A stretch of DNA of 36,150 nt from an uncultured Angelakisella sp. GTDB taxonomy: Bacteria; Bacillota; Clostridia; Oscillospirales; Ruminococcaceae. The stretch is taken from contig CAJUFK010000022.1 of assembly GCA_910585535.1 (NCBI GenBank), forward strand, positions 1-36,150. Direction: 5' to 3'. This document shows positions 1-7,774 of this stretch, piece by piece. The notes under the pieces were generated by a model. That model saw only the letters and a program-made list of their open reading frames with translations, made no database searches and had not been told where the DNA came from. How positions within the stretch are numbered: the first letter of the stretch is position 1; the number at the start of each line of letters is the position of its first letter. The position numbers and the translations under genes are program-made.

Positions 1-659
1 TGGGGGTGACAAGCAACGGACATGGGGCCCTTGGCTTGGATTCGGTGGCTTTGTTCGCGCCGGAGGAGCTGTTTCGGGAACTCCATCCTGAGATCGAAAG
101 CTTTGACTACTCCTGGAGCATTGTCAGTGACCCGAAAAAAGCGGAACGTGTGGAAGCCGGTCTGCAAGAAATTCTGTCCGGCCGCAGCAATCTCGGTCTG
201 GATACCATCGGGACGCACATTGCGTATGAGAAAATGCAGAGCGGCCTGATTTTCGGCGGGCTGCAGGCGCTCTCCTGGCTGATCTTCCTCTTTGGCGTCG
301 TCAATCTGATCAACACGACCCTCTCCAATCAGATGTCCCGGAAGCGGGAGAACAGCATTCTATGCTCCATCGGTCTGACCGGAAAACAGCTGTGCCGGAT
401 GAACATTTGCGAAGGGCTCTGCTATGCGGTCTTTGCCGTTTTAACTACTCTTCTGATTGGAGTTCCGATTGCGGCTGTGGTGTGCCGGGAGGTCAGCAGG
501 CAATCCTTTGCCGGTGAGATCGTGCCCTATCAATTTCCGGTACTGGAAATGTGCCTGTTTTTCCTGGCGCTGTTCGGCCTGGAATTTCTGCTGTCTGCCT
601 GGACAGTCAGCAGGCAGAGAAAGCAGTCCTTGGTTGAGCAGATGCGGGCGATAGATTAA
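1..659 (+). CDS. FtsX-like ABC transporter permease, C-terminal part
   Basis: The frame is open at the left edge, so only the last ~218 residues are present. Three hydrophobic segments are visible at about residues 81-103, 137-160 and 178-203 counted from position 6, with a charged loop (MSRKREN) after the first followed by SILCSIGLTGKQL. That is the hallmark of the FtsX/MacB-type C-terminal domain, where the motif MxxRxxExxxLxxxGxT follows the first segment of this bundle. Such permeases pair with an ATP-binding subunit in lipoprotein, peptide or antibiotic efflux, or in cell-wall signalling; the substrate cannot be told from here. The ATPase gene, if linked, would lie to the left. No clear intrinsic terminator follows the stop. 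Confidence 0.8.
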   Translation, partial: GVTSNGHGALGLDSVALFAPEELFRELHPEIESFDYSWSIVSDPKKAERVEAGLQEILSGRSNLGLDTIGTHIAYEKMQSGLIFGGLQALSWLIFLFGVVNLINTTLSNQMSRKRENSILCSIGLTGKQLCRMNICEGLCYAVFAVLTTLLIGVPIAAVVCREVSRQSFAGEIVPYQFPVLEMCLFFLALFGLEFLLSAWTVSRQRKQSLVEQMRAID

Positions 660-763
660 GACGCTGTATTCACAACCGTATGACGCTATCTGGCCGGGTC
701 TTTTTCCGCCCTGCTGTGTTACAAAAACTTGGAACCGTTCATAACAAAGGGCGTCTCATTCTC

Positions 764-792
764 TTGTTGGCAGAGGGGAAACGCAGTATAAT
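764..792 (+). promoter_or_regulatory. sigma-A type promoter
   Basis: TTGTTG at 764-769, a 17-bp spacer, and a perfect TATAAT at 787-792. A purine-rich GAGGG (811-815) follows ahead of the small gene starting near 829. Seen directly; activity is inferred. Confidence 0.6.
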
Positions 793-828
793 AATTTGCT
801 GGGAAAACAAGAGGGATAGGCGGTCAAC

Positions 829-1209
829 ATAAGCAAATACGATGGGCTGTGGGCTTCCATCCAAAAGGATGGAAGCCCTTTGTTCAAATTGACATTTCTG
901 CAGATTCAAGAGATTGCGGGAATCCCCATAGACCGCTCCTTACCTCTGACCGGGTATTGGTTCCGGAGGCCGGGCAGATCCGCCGGAGCTTTCTCCGCCG
1001 GAGTCATGTGGCAGGCCCTCCCCGCCGGAGACAACCGGGCCAACCTGGAAAATATGTTCATGCTCCTTTTTAAGAAAAACGTCCGTTTGCACAAAAAATC
1101 TGGGGTGAAAAAGGCCGGCGGCGGTGCAGGGATCATCGCAGTTTTGGCGGTGCTTACAGCCATAGCCTGGGGCGGGATCTGGTTCTGGAAGCGGAAAAGG
1201 TCTCTATAA
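829..1209 (+). pseudogene. small protein gene with ATA at the start position; probable chimera or decayed gene
   Basis: Reading from 829 gives ISKYDGLWASIQ, then LTFLQIQEIAGIPIDRS. This resembles a family of small uncharacterised proteins that begin MSKYDxLW and contain LTFxxIxxIxGxPIDHSF. At the expected start codon the sequence is ATA, preceded by GAGGGATAGG and by a good promoter at 764-792. The nearest in-frame alternative is TTG at 880. After residue ~37 the similarity stops and an unfamiliar stretch follows, ending in a hydrophobic segment (about GIIAVLAVLTAIAWGGIWFW) and the basic tail KRKRSL. An intrinsic terminator lies 7 bp after the stop, so the 3' end looks like a real transcription unit. 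Either ATA is a rare functional start or the gene is dead. The family comparison is from memory and not checked. Confidence 0.45.
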
Positions 1210-1215
1210 GAACAG

Positions 1216-1261
1216 GCAGGGGAGAAGGAGCGTTCTGCTCCCCCTCCCCTGCTGTTTTTTG
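1216..1261 (+). terminator. intrinsic terminator
   Basis: Stem GCAGGGGAG (1216-1224) pairs with CTCCCCTGC (1244-1252), followed by a T-run at 1255-1260. It sits right after the stop at 1209. Confidence 0.75.
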
Positions 1262-1316
1262 CAAAAGCTGTATCCATCGGTGGCGGCTGTGAGCCCCAGG
1301 CGACAGCCCATGCAAG

Positions 1317-1412
1317 GGCAAATCTAAGAAGCTGATCGAGGCCGTCACCACCTGCCTCCCCTACATCGGCTATCCCAGAGCGTTAAACGCCCTTTCCTGT
1401 GTTGACAACGCC
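1317..1412 (+). pseudogene. C-terminal remnant of a carboxymuconolactone decarboxylase family protein
   Basis: In the frame starting at 1326 the translation is KKLIEAVTTCLPYIGYPRAL then NALSCVDNA. This matches the typical C-terminal helix of small CMD/AhpD-like proteins (EAVxxCLPYxGxPRxLNAL). There is no start codon, no N-terminal domain with the redox CxxC, and the frame runs on into sequence without recognisable meaning. It follows the terminator at 1216-1261 directly. I read it as a 3' scrap left by a deletion. Positions 1413-1574 show no gene. Confidence 0.5.
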
Positions 1413-1574
1413 TGTAAACAACCGTGGCCCCGGCGCTGTTCCGACCGCCCTGGCCTCCGGGGGCGCGGTGCAGCTAAGCAAGAATTTTCCACACCCAACG
1501 TCCCTTTCGGCCCTGCACAAATGCAAGCCCTAACATGACGGAATGCCGGTGGCATCTGCACAAACCTTCTTCTC

Positions 1575-2735
1575 CTATTGCAGGGTAAAAACAGACAGCG
1601 CCCCTTTGCCGGTAAGGGCCCAGTATTCCACCGGCTCATGCTCCTGCCCCACCAGAAGCGCCGTGTCCCCCTCTGCCAGCAGCTGGCTGTAGTACCAGTT
1701 TTCCCGCTTTTCCACCTGGGGATCCTCTGCGCTGCGGTACAGCACCTCCCCGGATTCCAGGTCAAGGATTCGCAGGCCCTTGGATTGTTCCGGTCCGTCC
1801 AGCTGGGGTTCTGTCACACGGAAGACAAGGTACCGGTCCCGAAGAAGGTACATCTCCCAAAGGATCTCCGCCTCCCCGGCCATCGGATCGATAAGGTCCC
1901 GGGTCTCCTCGGTCTTGCAGTCGTAGATCTGGAATCTGGCGGCCCCGGTGTTCCAGATGATCCGGCCATTCCGGTAAAAGGCCCCGGAACAGCTGTCTGC
2001 CCAGCGGTCAAAAAACTCCTCCCCGGTGGAAAGGTCCTCCGCCCGCAGGATGTTCCGCCGGTCCAGGGAGAAGAGACAGCCGTTGTCCACCCAGTATTCC
2101 ACCCCTTCGGTCCGGCGCTGGACCACCAGGCTCTCCAGATTCAGAAGGCAGAACTCTTCCTGGTCCGGGCCGCCGGTTTCGTCTGGGATCCTCTCCCCCC
2201 AGCAGAGGGTATCCCCAAAAAGGGCCAGGTTTCGGATCTCCCGCTTCTTCCCGTCGGGAAAGCGGTAGATCAGTTCCCCCTCCCCCTTGTCGTTTCCCCG
2301 CCAGATGCCCTCCTGCTGCCACTCCTTCCATTCGTATCGGACAGGGCCGCCGGCTGCGCCGCTTTGGGAACCCATAGCGTCTTTCTGCACCGGGCCGGTC
2401 ATCCCCACCCAGTAGTAGGTGTCCTTGCCGTCCCACTGGGCCTCCACAGACCAGAAGCCCAGCTCCCGCCATTCCCCGGTGGACAGATCCGCCTCCACCG
2501 TGTTCCGGCCCCCTGGGGAATCGGCGTTCTGCTTTTCCAGGTCCAGGAAAAGGGCCCGGCCGTTTTTGACCCCAAGACAAAGGTCCATCCCATCCTCTTC
2601 GCTGCGGAGGGGGAACTCCCGCACCGAAAGGGACAGTTCCTCCGGGGCAGCAGGCAGGCCCTGGTTCTCCCCTTGGCCGCAGGCGGCAGAGAGAAGGGCC
2701 AGGGCCAGAAGCAGAGCGGTAAATCGCAGTTTCAT
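1575..2735 (-). CDS. putative lipoprotein of unknown function
   Basis: 386 residues beginning with MKLRF, a hydrophobic stretch and the lipobox LLSAAC at residues 14-19, so it should be lipidated and anchored outside the membrane. The mature part has recurring short strands around W, Y and D residues (for example DLSTGEW, DLSTGEEF, DLESGEV), which suggests a beta-propeller-like sensor or accessory domain; I do not recognise a named family. The start has AAGGAAGG seven bases upstream of ATG. It lies 110 bp downstream of the D-Ala-D-Ala carboxypeptidase on the same strand and may be in its transcription unit, which would fit a role at the cell envelope, but this is inference. Confidence 0.75.
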   Translation of the reverse strand: MKLRFTALLLALALLSAACGQGENQGLPAAPEELSLSVREFPLRSEEDGMDLCLGVKNGRALFLDLEKQNADSPGGRNTVEADLSTGEWRELGFWSVEAQWDGKDTYYWVGMTGPVQKDAMGSQSGAAGGPVRYEWKEWQQEGIWRGNDKGEGELIYRFPDGKKREIRNLALFGDTLCWGERIPDETGGPDQEEFCLLNLESLVVQRRTEGVEYWVDNGCLFSLDRRNILRAEDLSTGEEFFDRWADSCSGAFYRNGRIIWNTGAARFQIYDCKTEETRDLIDPMAGEAEILWEMYLLRDRYLVFRVTEPQLDGPEQSKGLRILDLESGEVLYRSAEDPQVEKRENWYYSQLLAEGDTALLVGQEHEPVEYWALTGKGALSVFTLQ

Positions 2736-2844
2736 TGTTCATCCTTCCTTTCCGGTGATCTTGTTACAGATAACGTCGGAAAGGGGGGATTTATTGCAGG
2801 GGGAGAAAAATTTCACCGGCGGACGCCAAACGTTGGGGGGGCCG

Positions 2845-4212
2845 CTACAGCAGCCCTTCCTCCTCCTTGATCCGGGCGAAGATGTCCCCCTCCCGGCGGT
2901 CCAGCTCCGCCCAAAAGGATTCCTTCTCCGCCGCCTCCCGGCGCTTCTGGCGGTTGAGGAAGGCCAGGAGAGCCACAGCCAGGGTGCTTCCCCCCAGGGC
3001 CAGGGGCACGTCCCCCCGGGAGGATCGTTCCTCCCGCTCCAGAAGGTAGACCATCCGCCCCGGCCCCCATTCCGCAGCGGTAAGGCGGTGGCCCTCCAGG
3101 GGGAGCCTGGCGGCGGTGAGGATCTCCCGGCCCGCCTCGTCCCGAAGGACCGCTTCCCCCCAAAAGGACCCTTGGGCGGCGGAAATCCGCTCCGGGTCAT
3201 CGCTTAGTTCCAGGGTGAGGTTTTGGGGATCCTCTGTCTCCCGGGGGAGAAGAAAGGTCACCTTCCTGCTTTTGGGGGAGAGCTGGTATTCCACAACGGC
3301 GTTTTCTTCCTCCATGGCAAAGACAACGGCCCCGGCCGACAAAGGCGCGGTGACCGGGCGAAAGGCGGAAAACCCATAGTCAAAAAGGGCCCGGGTATCC
3401 CGGTAGGCGGCGCCGCCCACCTCTTCGCTGTCATCCCGCAGGAGGATGGCGATAAGCCGCAGGCCGTCCTGCTCCCCCACCGTCATCAGACAGTTGCCGG
3501 CCTCGTCGGTCCAGCCGGTTTTTCCGGCCACGGCCCGGGAGTCGTAAAACTCACTGTTCCGGCGGAGGGTCCGGTTCAAATGCTGGAAGCTGTACCCCCT
3601 GTGCCGGGGGCTGGCAGGGATGACATGGGAGGAGGCCCCGGCGTAGTCCAGAAATTCCGGGTAAGCAAGGGCCTGGCGGGTGATCTGGGCCAGGTCGTAG
3701 GCGGTGGCGTAGTGGTCCCGGACGGGGAGGCCGTGGGGGTTCCGAAAGCAGCTCCCGGTGAGGCCCAGTTCCGCCACCCGCTGGTTCATCCGGTGAGCGA
3801 AGCCGGAGACCGAGCCCCCCAGGTGGATGGCCACTGCGGCGGCTGCGTCGTTGGCCGAGGGAAGCATCATGGCATAGAGAAGGTCCCCCATGGTATGCAC
3901 CTCCCCGGGGACCAGACCGATGGCGGCGGAGCCGGGCATCAGCTGGGTGGCCTCCTGGGGGATAGTAATCGGATCCCCGGCGTTTCCTTCCTCCATAGCC
4001 AGCAGGCAGGTGAGGATCTTGGTCAGGCTGGCAGGGGGCATTTGGCGGCGGGAGTTTTTCTCGTACAAAACCTGTCCGGTGGCGGCGTCAATCAGAATGG
4101 CGGCTTCGGCGTAAAGGGTTGGCTCCTGTATGGCCCAGGCGGACCGGCAGGAAAAAAAGAGCGAAAAAAAACAGAGGGTCAAAGCCAGCAAGGTTTTTCC
4201 GGCGCTGTGCAT
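2845..4212 (-). CDS. D-alanyl-D-alanine carboxypeptidase (DacF/PBP5-like)
   Basis: 455 residues. A signal peptide ends near SAWA (about residue 27). The three active-site motifs of the serine-type S11 carboxypeptidases are all present: SLTK with catalytic Ser62 and Lys65, SAN at 119-121, and KTG at 231-233. The enzyme removes the terminal D-alanine from peptidoglycan stem peptides outside the membrane and so limits cross-linking. After the catalytic domain come a beta-rich region and, around residues 405-420, a hydrophobic segment followed by NRQKRR, a likely C-terminal membrane anchor with a short charged cytoplasmic tail. AAAGGAGGG precedes the ATG by five bases. It lies 45 bp downstream of the DUF512 gene and upstream of the lipoprotein gene, suggesting an operon. 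Which paralogue it is (dacF, dacB or another) cannot be settled. Confidence 0.9.
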   Translation of the reverse strand: MHSAGKTLLALTLCFFSLFFSCRSAWAIQEPTLYAEAAILIDAATGQVLYEKNSRRQMPPASLTKILTCLLAMEEGNAGDPITIPQEATQLMPGSAAIGLVPGEVHTMGDLLYAMMLPSANDAAAAVAIHLGGSVSGFAHRMNQRVAELGLTGSCFRNPHGLPVRDHYATAYDLAQITRQALAYPEFLDYAGASSHVIPASPRHRGYSFQHLNRTLRRNSEFYDSRAVAGKTGWTDEAGNCLMTVGEQDGLRLIAILLRDDSEEVGGAAYRDTRALFDYGFSAFRPVTAPLSAGAVVFAMEEENAVVEYQLSPKSRKVTFLLPRETEDPQNLTLELSDDPERISAAQGSFWGEAVLRDEAGREILTAARLPLEGHRLTAAEWGPGRMVYLLEREERSSRGDVPLALGGSTLAVALLAFLNRQKRREAAEKESFWAELDRREGDIFARIKEEEGLL

Positions 4213-4257
4213 AAGGACCCTCCTTTTTGTGACAAATTGTGGTTCGGGGACCGGAAA

Positions 4258-5571
4258 TTACCGTTTCCTTCCCCTGCCAAGAATGGCGTCCAGCAGCTGG
4301 CTGCCGTCGTTTTCCACCACCCGAACGGGGGTAACAATTTGCTCCTCCAGCCAGGGCACGGTGGTGTCGTCCAGGAATTTGTCCGTCTCGTGGCGGAGCA
4401 TCACAGAGGGGATCAGCAGCTCCTCCCCCAGTTCCTTTTCCGCCAGCCCCCAGGCAATGTCCCTGCCGCAAAGCAGTCCCGCCACGTTTACCGCCCCGCC
4501 GAAGAGGCGGTTGGGGATGCCGTAGACCGATACGGACAGGCCGGGGAATTTTTCCTGGGCCAAAGCCGCCAGGGAGGCTAGGAGGGGGGCGGCGGCGGTG
4601 CCGGTGGCGATGGAAATTTCCCGGGAAAGGGGGCGGGGAACCTCCGCCTCCAGGGCGTCGGCGAACTCCTGGCTGAGCAGGGCCCAAAGCCCCACCCCGT
4701 CCTCCAGCTGCTCAAAGTCCTCGTAGTAATCCGCCTCCGGAATGGGCTCTTCCGCCAGGAGGAAGAATTCGTCGGCGGGGTAAGCAATCCGGGAGCCGTG
4801 CTTTTGAAGCATCTCCTCTTGGAATCGCCGGGTCAGGGCCAGAACAGCCCGGGCCTCCTCCCTGCTGTAAGGGCGCAGGGGGTAAAGGCCCTCCCGGTGG
4901 CCGGTGAGTCCCACCGGAACCAGGGCAATGCTTCCCAGGCCGGGCCAGTATCCCGCCAGATCCCACAGGCTCTTTTCCAGGGCGGGGCCGTCGTTGATGC
5001 CGGGGCAGAGGACCAGCTGGGTGTTCACCCGGATGCCCCCCCGCACCAGCATCGAAAGAAACCGGAGGGAATCGGCAGCCCGGGGATTTTTCAGCATATG
5101 AACCCGAAGTTCCGGGTCGGTGGTGTGGACCGAAATGTTGATGGGAGAGAGGCGCATTTTAATGATCCGGAGGATGTCCTCTTCGGTGACATTGGTCAGG
5201 GTGACATAGTTTCCGAAAAGAAAGGACATCCGGCTGTCGTCGTCCTTGACATACAGGGAATCCCGGAGCCCTTCCGGGAGCTGATCCACAAAGCAGAAGA
5301 GGCACTTGTTCCGGCAGGTGTGCTGGCGGTCCATGAGGTAGGTCTCAAACTCCAGCCCCAGGTCGTCGTACTCCCCCTTTCGCACCCGGAGGAGAAGGGA
5401 CTTGTCGTCCCGGCGGAGATGCAGGTCCACCAGGCTGCTGGTCATGTAAAAGCGGTAATCCAGAACGTCCCGGATGGGGTTTTTGTTGATGGCCACCAGG
5501 GTGTCCCCGGGACGAATCTTCTTTTTGGCCGCCAGGCTCCCCGGCTCCACCCCTTTGATGACGACGGACAC
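4258..5571 (-). CDS. DUF512 family radical-SAM-like protein with N-terminal PDZ domain
   Basis: 437 residues when started at GTG 5571, which has AAGGGAGG seven bases upstream; the frame also contains a TTG at 5592, which overlaps that ribosome site and is less likely. Residues ~3-60 form a PDZ-like fold (IKGVEPGSLA, PGDTLVAINK). Then comes CRNKCLFC with Cys86, Cys90 and Cys93, a CxxxCxxC iron-sulfur motif of the radical SAM type, followed by the conserved FVDQLP. The C-terminal half is the DUF512 domain. Members are widespread in Clostridia, often beside the GTPase gene der, and their reaction is not firmly established. Here it is upstream of dac and downstream of hicBA. Confidence 0.88.
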   Translation of the reverse strand: MSVVIKGVEPGSLAAKKKIRPGDTLVAINKNPIRDVLDYRFYMTSSLVDLHLRRDDKSLLLRVRKGEYDDLGLEFETYLMDRQHTCRNKCLFCFVDQLPEGLRDSLYVKDDDSRMSFLFGNYVTLTNVTEEDILRIIKMRLSPINISVHTTDPELRVHMLKNPRAADSLRFLSMLVRGGIRVNTQLVLCPGINDGPALEKSLWDLAGYWPGLGSIALVPVGLTGHREGLYPLRPYSREEARAVLALTRRFQEEMLQKHGSRIAYPADEFFLLAEEPIPEADYYEDFEQLEDGVGLWALLSQEFADALEAEVPRPLSREISIATGTAAAPLLASLAALAQEKFPGLSVSVYGIPNRLFGGAVNVAGLLCGRDIAWGLAEKELGEELLIPSVMLRHETDKFLDDTTVPWLEEQIVTPVRVVENDGSQLLDAILGRGRKR

Positions 5572-5602
5572 GATACCGCCTCCCTTCCGCAAACAAGCAT
5601 TG

Positions 5603-5797
5603 TTAAAATTTGAAATCGATCCCGCTCTGCTTCATAATCGCGTTTGCCGTATGGCGGGACTTGATTTTGGAATCCACGGTAAAATTCCGTTGTGTGAGAG
5701 GACTGTACCAAATGTCATGGTCACCTTTTCCCCTTCTGACAAAGGTACAGCGGTTTTTACGAAGGATCTCCCGAACCCTTTTTTCATACTCAGCCAT
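5603..5797 (-). CDS. hicA: HicA-family mRNA interferase toxin
   Basis: 64 residues when started at ATG 5797; a GTG at 5815 is also in frame. It shows the HicA double-stranded-RNA-binding-like core: FVRRGKGDHDIW, where the His of the G-D-H segment corresponds to the catalytic histidine, and a C-terminal HTANAIMKQSGI. HicA cleaves mRNA when free of HicB. It overlaps the upstream hicB by 8 bp, so the two are translationally coupled with the antitoxin first. It lies 31 bp upstream of the DUF512 gene start. No inactivating change is seen. Confidence 0.85.
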   Translation of the reverse strand: MAEYEKRVREILRKNRCTFVRRGKGDHDIWYSPLTQRNFTVDSKIKSRHTANAIMKQSGIDFKF

Positions 5798-6011
5798 CGG
5801 CGAGTATCCTTTCACTACGCCGAGAAAGGAAAGTCAACGTTGCGGGAGCATCGGAACGATTCAGCGCAATCAACTCCGGTGCGGCAAAGCGGACACGTTC
5901 CAAAAGCGCGTCAAAAGAACCGGATTCCAACACAAGACCGGGAATATCTTCACTGGTAGCGATCCAAACAGCTGCTTCATCGTCCCAAACCAAATTGACG
6001 GTATAATTCAT
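5790..6011 (-). CDS. hicB: HicB-like antitoxin (DUF1902 type)
   Basis: 73 residues beginning MNYTVNLVWDDEAAVWIATS, then EDIPGLVLESGSFDALLERV. This is the partial RNase-H-like fold of HicB/DUF1902 antitoxins, with the D-I-P-G-L signature. It binds and blocks HicA. There is no C-terminal helix-turn-helix or ribbon-helix-helix of the longer HicB proteins, so autoregulation through its own DNA-binding domain is not expected. AAAGGAGATG precedes the ATG by eight bases. The gene comes first in the pair and overlaps hicA. Confidence 0.8.
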   Translation of the reverse strand: MNYTVNLVWDDEAAVWIATSEDIPGLVLESGSFDALLERVRFAAPELIALNRSDAPATLTFLSRRSERILADG

Positions 6012-6059
6012 AGGAACAACATCTCCTTTGTTCTAATAATTCGTTGGGATGCCCGCCCG

Positions 6060-6181
6060 CTACACCACCAGTCCAATCAAGTAGATCGCCAGCAGATGGG
6101 CCGGGTAGTAGGCGTAGAAGAACCGCTTGGGGATCCTCCAGCCGAAGCTGGTCCGCAGAAAAATCAGCTTCTTACAAGGGG
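6060..6181 (-). pseudogene. C-terminal remnant of a TraX-like membrane protein
   Basis: The reading frame translates to CKKLIFLRTSFGWRIPKRFF then YAYYPAHLLAIYLIGLVV and stops at 6060. The pattern FYxYYPxHLL is typical of the last membrane helix of TraX-family (acyltransferase-like) proteins. The rest of the protein is missing: directly upstream, in another frame, is the 3' end of the hypothetical gene at 6182-6637. This is a fusion point left by a deletion, not a working gene. Confidence 0.5.
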
Positions 6182-6637
6182 CTAGTCCCCCTCGTTCACC
6201 CGCCAGGGGCAGCCCTCCCAGGGCTTGCCGGTGGTCAAAAAGGTTTCGATGATGGTGAGAAGGACCTCCGGGCCGTCGCAGACCCCCCACTTGGGGATCC
6301 AGCCGCCCCCGGCTTCCACGTCGGTTTCGTCCCCCTGGTACTTTGGGTTTTCATAGCACCAGCCGATTTGCCGAAGCTCGTCATAGATGACCACCCCGGC
6401 AATGCCCAGACCCTCCCGCTCCTGGTCCACCCCCTCCACCTGGAGCCAGACCGAGTCCCCGTCATAATTACAGTAGAGGTAGTCCAGCCGGGGGAGATGC
6501 TTTTTCAGATAATTGTGAAGCTTTGGGGTGAACTCCCCGTTGGGGAACTCCACCCGGGCCTTCCCCGGCACCCGGAGCTTCAGAGCCTCAAAGGCGCAGG
6601 GGCCGTAGGGGATACCGGTCTCGGTCTGCTTGGCCAT
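6182..6637 (-). CDS. hypothetical protein
   Basis: 151 residues, soluble and acidic, rich in Trp, Tyr and Gly (for example YLYCNYDGDSVWLQVEG and GGGWIPKWGVCDG). No family recognised, no signal peptide and no membrane segment. The ATG is preceded by AAAGGAGAG at normal spacing, so it should be translated. It lies just after the terminator of the yceD-rpmF operon. Its stop codon directly abuts the TraX-like remnant. Function unknown. Confidence 0.65.
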   Translation of the reverse strand: MAKQTETGIPYGPCAFEALKLRVPGKARVEFPNGEFTPKLHNYLKKHLPRLDYLYCNYDGDSVWLQVEGVDQEREGLGIAGVVIYDELRQIGWCYENPKYQGDETDVEAGGGWIPKWGVCDGPEVLLTIIETFLTTGKPWEGCPWRVNEGD

Positions 6638-6661
6638 GGGGGGCTCTCCTTTCCGTGACAG

Positions 6662-6686
6662 AAAAAGGAGGGGGCATACCCCCTCC
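6662..6686 (-). terminator. intrinsic terminator of the yceD-rpmF operon
   Basis: On the minus strand, GGAGGGGG and CCCCCTCC pair around a short TATG loop and are followed by a run of five T. It lies 15-40 bp after the rpmF stop. Confidence 0.85.
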
Positions 6687-6700
6687 TCTCCCGTTATGGG

Positions 6701-6883
6701 TTATTCCGCCACTTTGACAACCTCACGACCCTTGTAGTAGCCGCAGCTGCCGCACACCTGGTGGGGGAGCTTCAGCTCACCGCACTGGGGGCACTTGCAG
6801 AAGCCGGGGGCCGCCAGCTTCCAAACGTTGGAGCGGCGCTTGTTCTTCCGGGCCTTGGAGCTTTTTCTCTTGGGTACTGCCAT
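6701..6883 (-). CDS. rpmF: 50S ribosomal protein L32
   Basis: 60 residues beginning MAVPKRKSSKARKNKRRS, the invariant L32 N-terminus. A zinc ribbon follows with CPQC at residues 31-34 and CGSC at 44-47, i.e. the zinc-binding form. The start at 6883 was preferred to the in-frame one at 6892 because AGGAGG sits eight bases before it. It is a structural protein of the large ribosomal subunit. It lies 48 bp downstream of the yceD-like gene on the same strand, the widespread yceD-rpmF arrangement, and shares its promoter at 7510-7538. Confidence 0.97.
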   Translation of the reverse strand: MAVPKRKSSKARKNKRRSNVWKLAAPGFCKCPQCGELKLPHQVCGSCGYYKGREVVKVAE

Positions 6884-6931
6884 CTTCAGCACCTCCTTTT
6901 TGTGGGATAGATGGAAGCCTCGGGGGCCTCC

Positions 6932-7432
6932 TTATTCAAAGAACTTGTCCAGGACCGCCAGCCGGGGATCCGTTTCCTTGGTCTGGCATTGGCACTGGGC
7001 CACGTTGCGGTCGCAGCCGCAGATGGGGCAGAGCCCCTTACAATCCTCCCGGCAGAGGAAGCGGCTGGGCAGCTCCGGGATGACGTCGTTGGCAGCAAGT
7101 TCCGAAAGCTCGACGAAACCGTCCGGGGCGACCAGGTATTCCTCGTCGTCCTGGGGTCCGTTCTGAAGGGAGCGGACCACCGTATGGGGGATGGAAAGGG
7201 TCATGTCCCTGTGGACAGGGGCCAGGCACCGGTCGCAGGGGAGATCCAGGGCAAACCGGTAGGTGCAGTCGAGTGAAACCACACCCGCCCGGCTTCTGGC
7301 CTCGGCGGTGACCGTAACGGGGGTCTGGAAGGGGGACTTGCCCCGGGGACTGTACTCGCGCAGGTCCACATCATCCGTTACCACCTCGGATACCCCTGCG
7401 CCGTCCAGCAGCCTGTTCAGATCGAACCTCAT
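6932..7432 (-). CDS. YceD/DUF177 family protein
   Basis: 166 residues starting at ATG 7432 (MRFDLNRLLD), chosen because GGAGGAG lies just upstream. Typical features of DUF177 are visible: the central LPCDRCLAPV and the C-terminal cysteine cluster CREDCKGLCPICGCD, which may bind zinc. The family is linked with rRNA metabolism and 23S accumulation in bacteria and plastids, and nearly always precedes rpmF, as here. Expression should come from the perfect-consensus promoter at 7510-7538. Confidence 0.93.
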   Translation of the reverse strand: MRFDLNRLLDGAGVSEVVTDDVDLREYSPRGKSPFQTPVTVTAEARSRAGVVSLDCTYRFALDLPCDRCLAPVHRDMTLSIPHTVVRSLQNGPQDDEEYLVAPDGFVELSELAANDVIPELPSRFLCREDCKGLCPICGCDRNVAQCQCQTKETDPRLAVLDKFFE

Positions 7433-7509
7433 CGCAGCTCCTCCATTGTGCCGGTACAAAGGGGGAAAAGGGCAGAAAGGCCCTGTTGCCCCGCAGTGTC
7501 ACGAAGATA

Positions 7510-7538
7510 ATTATAGTGCTACCCGGGGGCTTTGTCAA
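7510..7538 (-). promoter_or_regulatory. perfect-consensus sigma-A promoter for yceD-rpmF
   Basis: On the minus strand TTGACA (7538-7533), a 17-bp spacer and TATAAT (7515-7510). Both hexamers match the consensus in every base. The start codon is about 78 bp downstream. Confidence 0.9.
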
Positions 7539-7680
7539 GCGGTTTCCCGGGATTTTTTATCCGGAAGCGGCCAAGGGGGTTCTTGTCAAAGGCAGGAGCC
7601 CTTTCCCCGCTTCTCCCATGGAAAAGTCAACATTAAATTGCATCAACCTGCAAAAATCGGCATAACAAACAATAATAGCA

Positions 7681-7699
7681 CCTGTGTTTAGTGCATTTT
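7681..7699 (+). repeat. candidate left terminal inverted repeat of the IS
   Basis: Starts CCTGTG and pairs with 9102-9120 at 14 of 19 positions. It lies 75 bp beyond the transposase stop. A hairpin AGCCGAA (7728-7734)/TTCGGCT (7749-7755) lies between the repeat and the gene. Confidence 0.45.
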
Positions 7700-7774
7700 C
7701 ACGGTAAATTGCCCATAGCAAATCCAGCCGAACGGAAATTTCTCCCTTCGGCTTTATTTTTTGTGCCAATTCAG

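Noticed and set aside
946..966. LPLTG in the 829-1209 translation as a sortase signal.
   Set aside because: It lies far from the C-terminal membrane segment, with about 70 residues between, unlike real sorting signals.
1578..4581. Plus-strand ORFs of 430 and 452 residues opposite the lipoprotein and carboxypeptidase genes.
   Set aside because: Antisense shadows rich in Pro, Gly and Arg; the minus-strand frames have signal peptides and catalytic motifs.
7557..7769. A 70-residue minus-strand ORF after the transposase.
   Set aside because: It crosses the candidate IS end and lies just upstream of the yceD promoter; no ribosome site or protein-like features.
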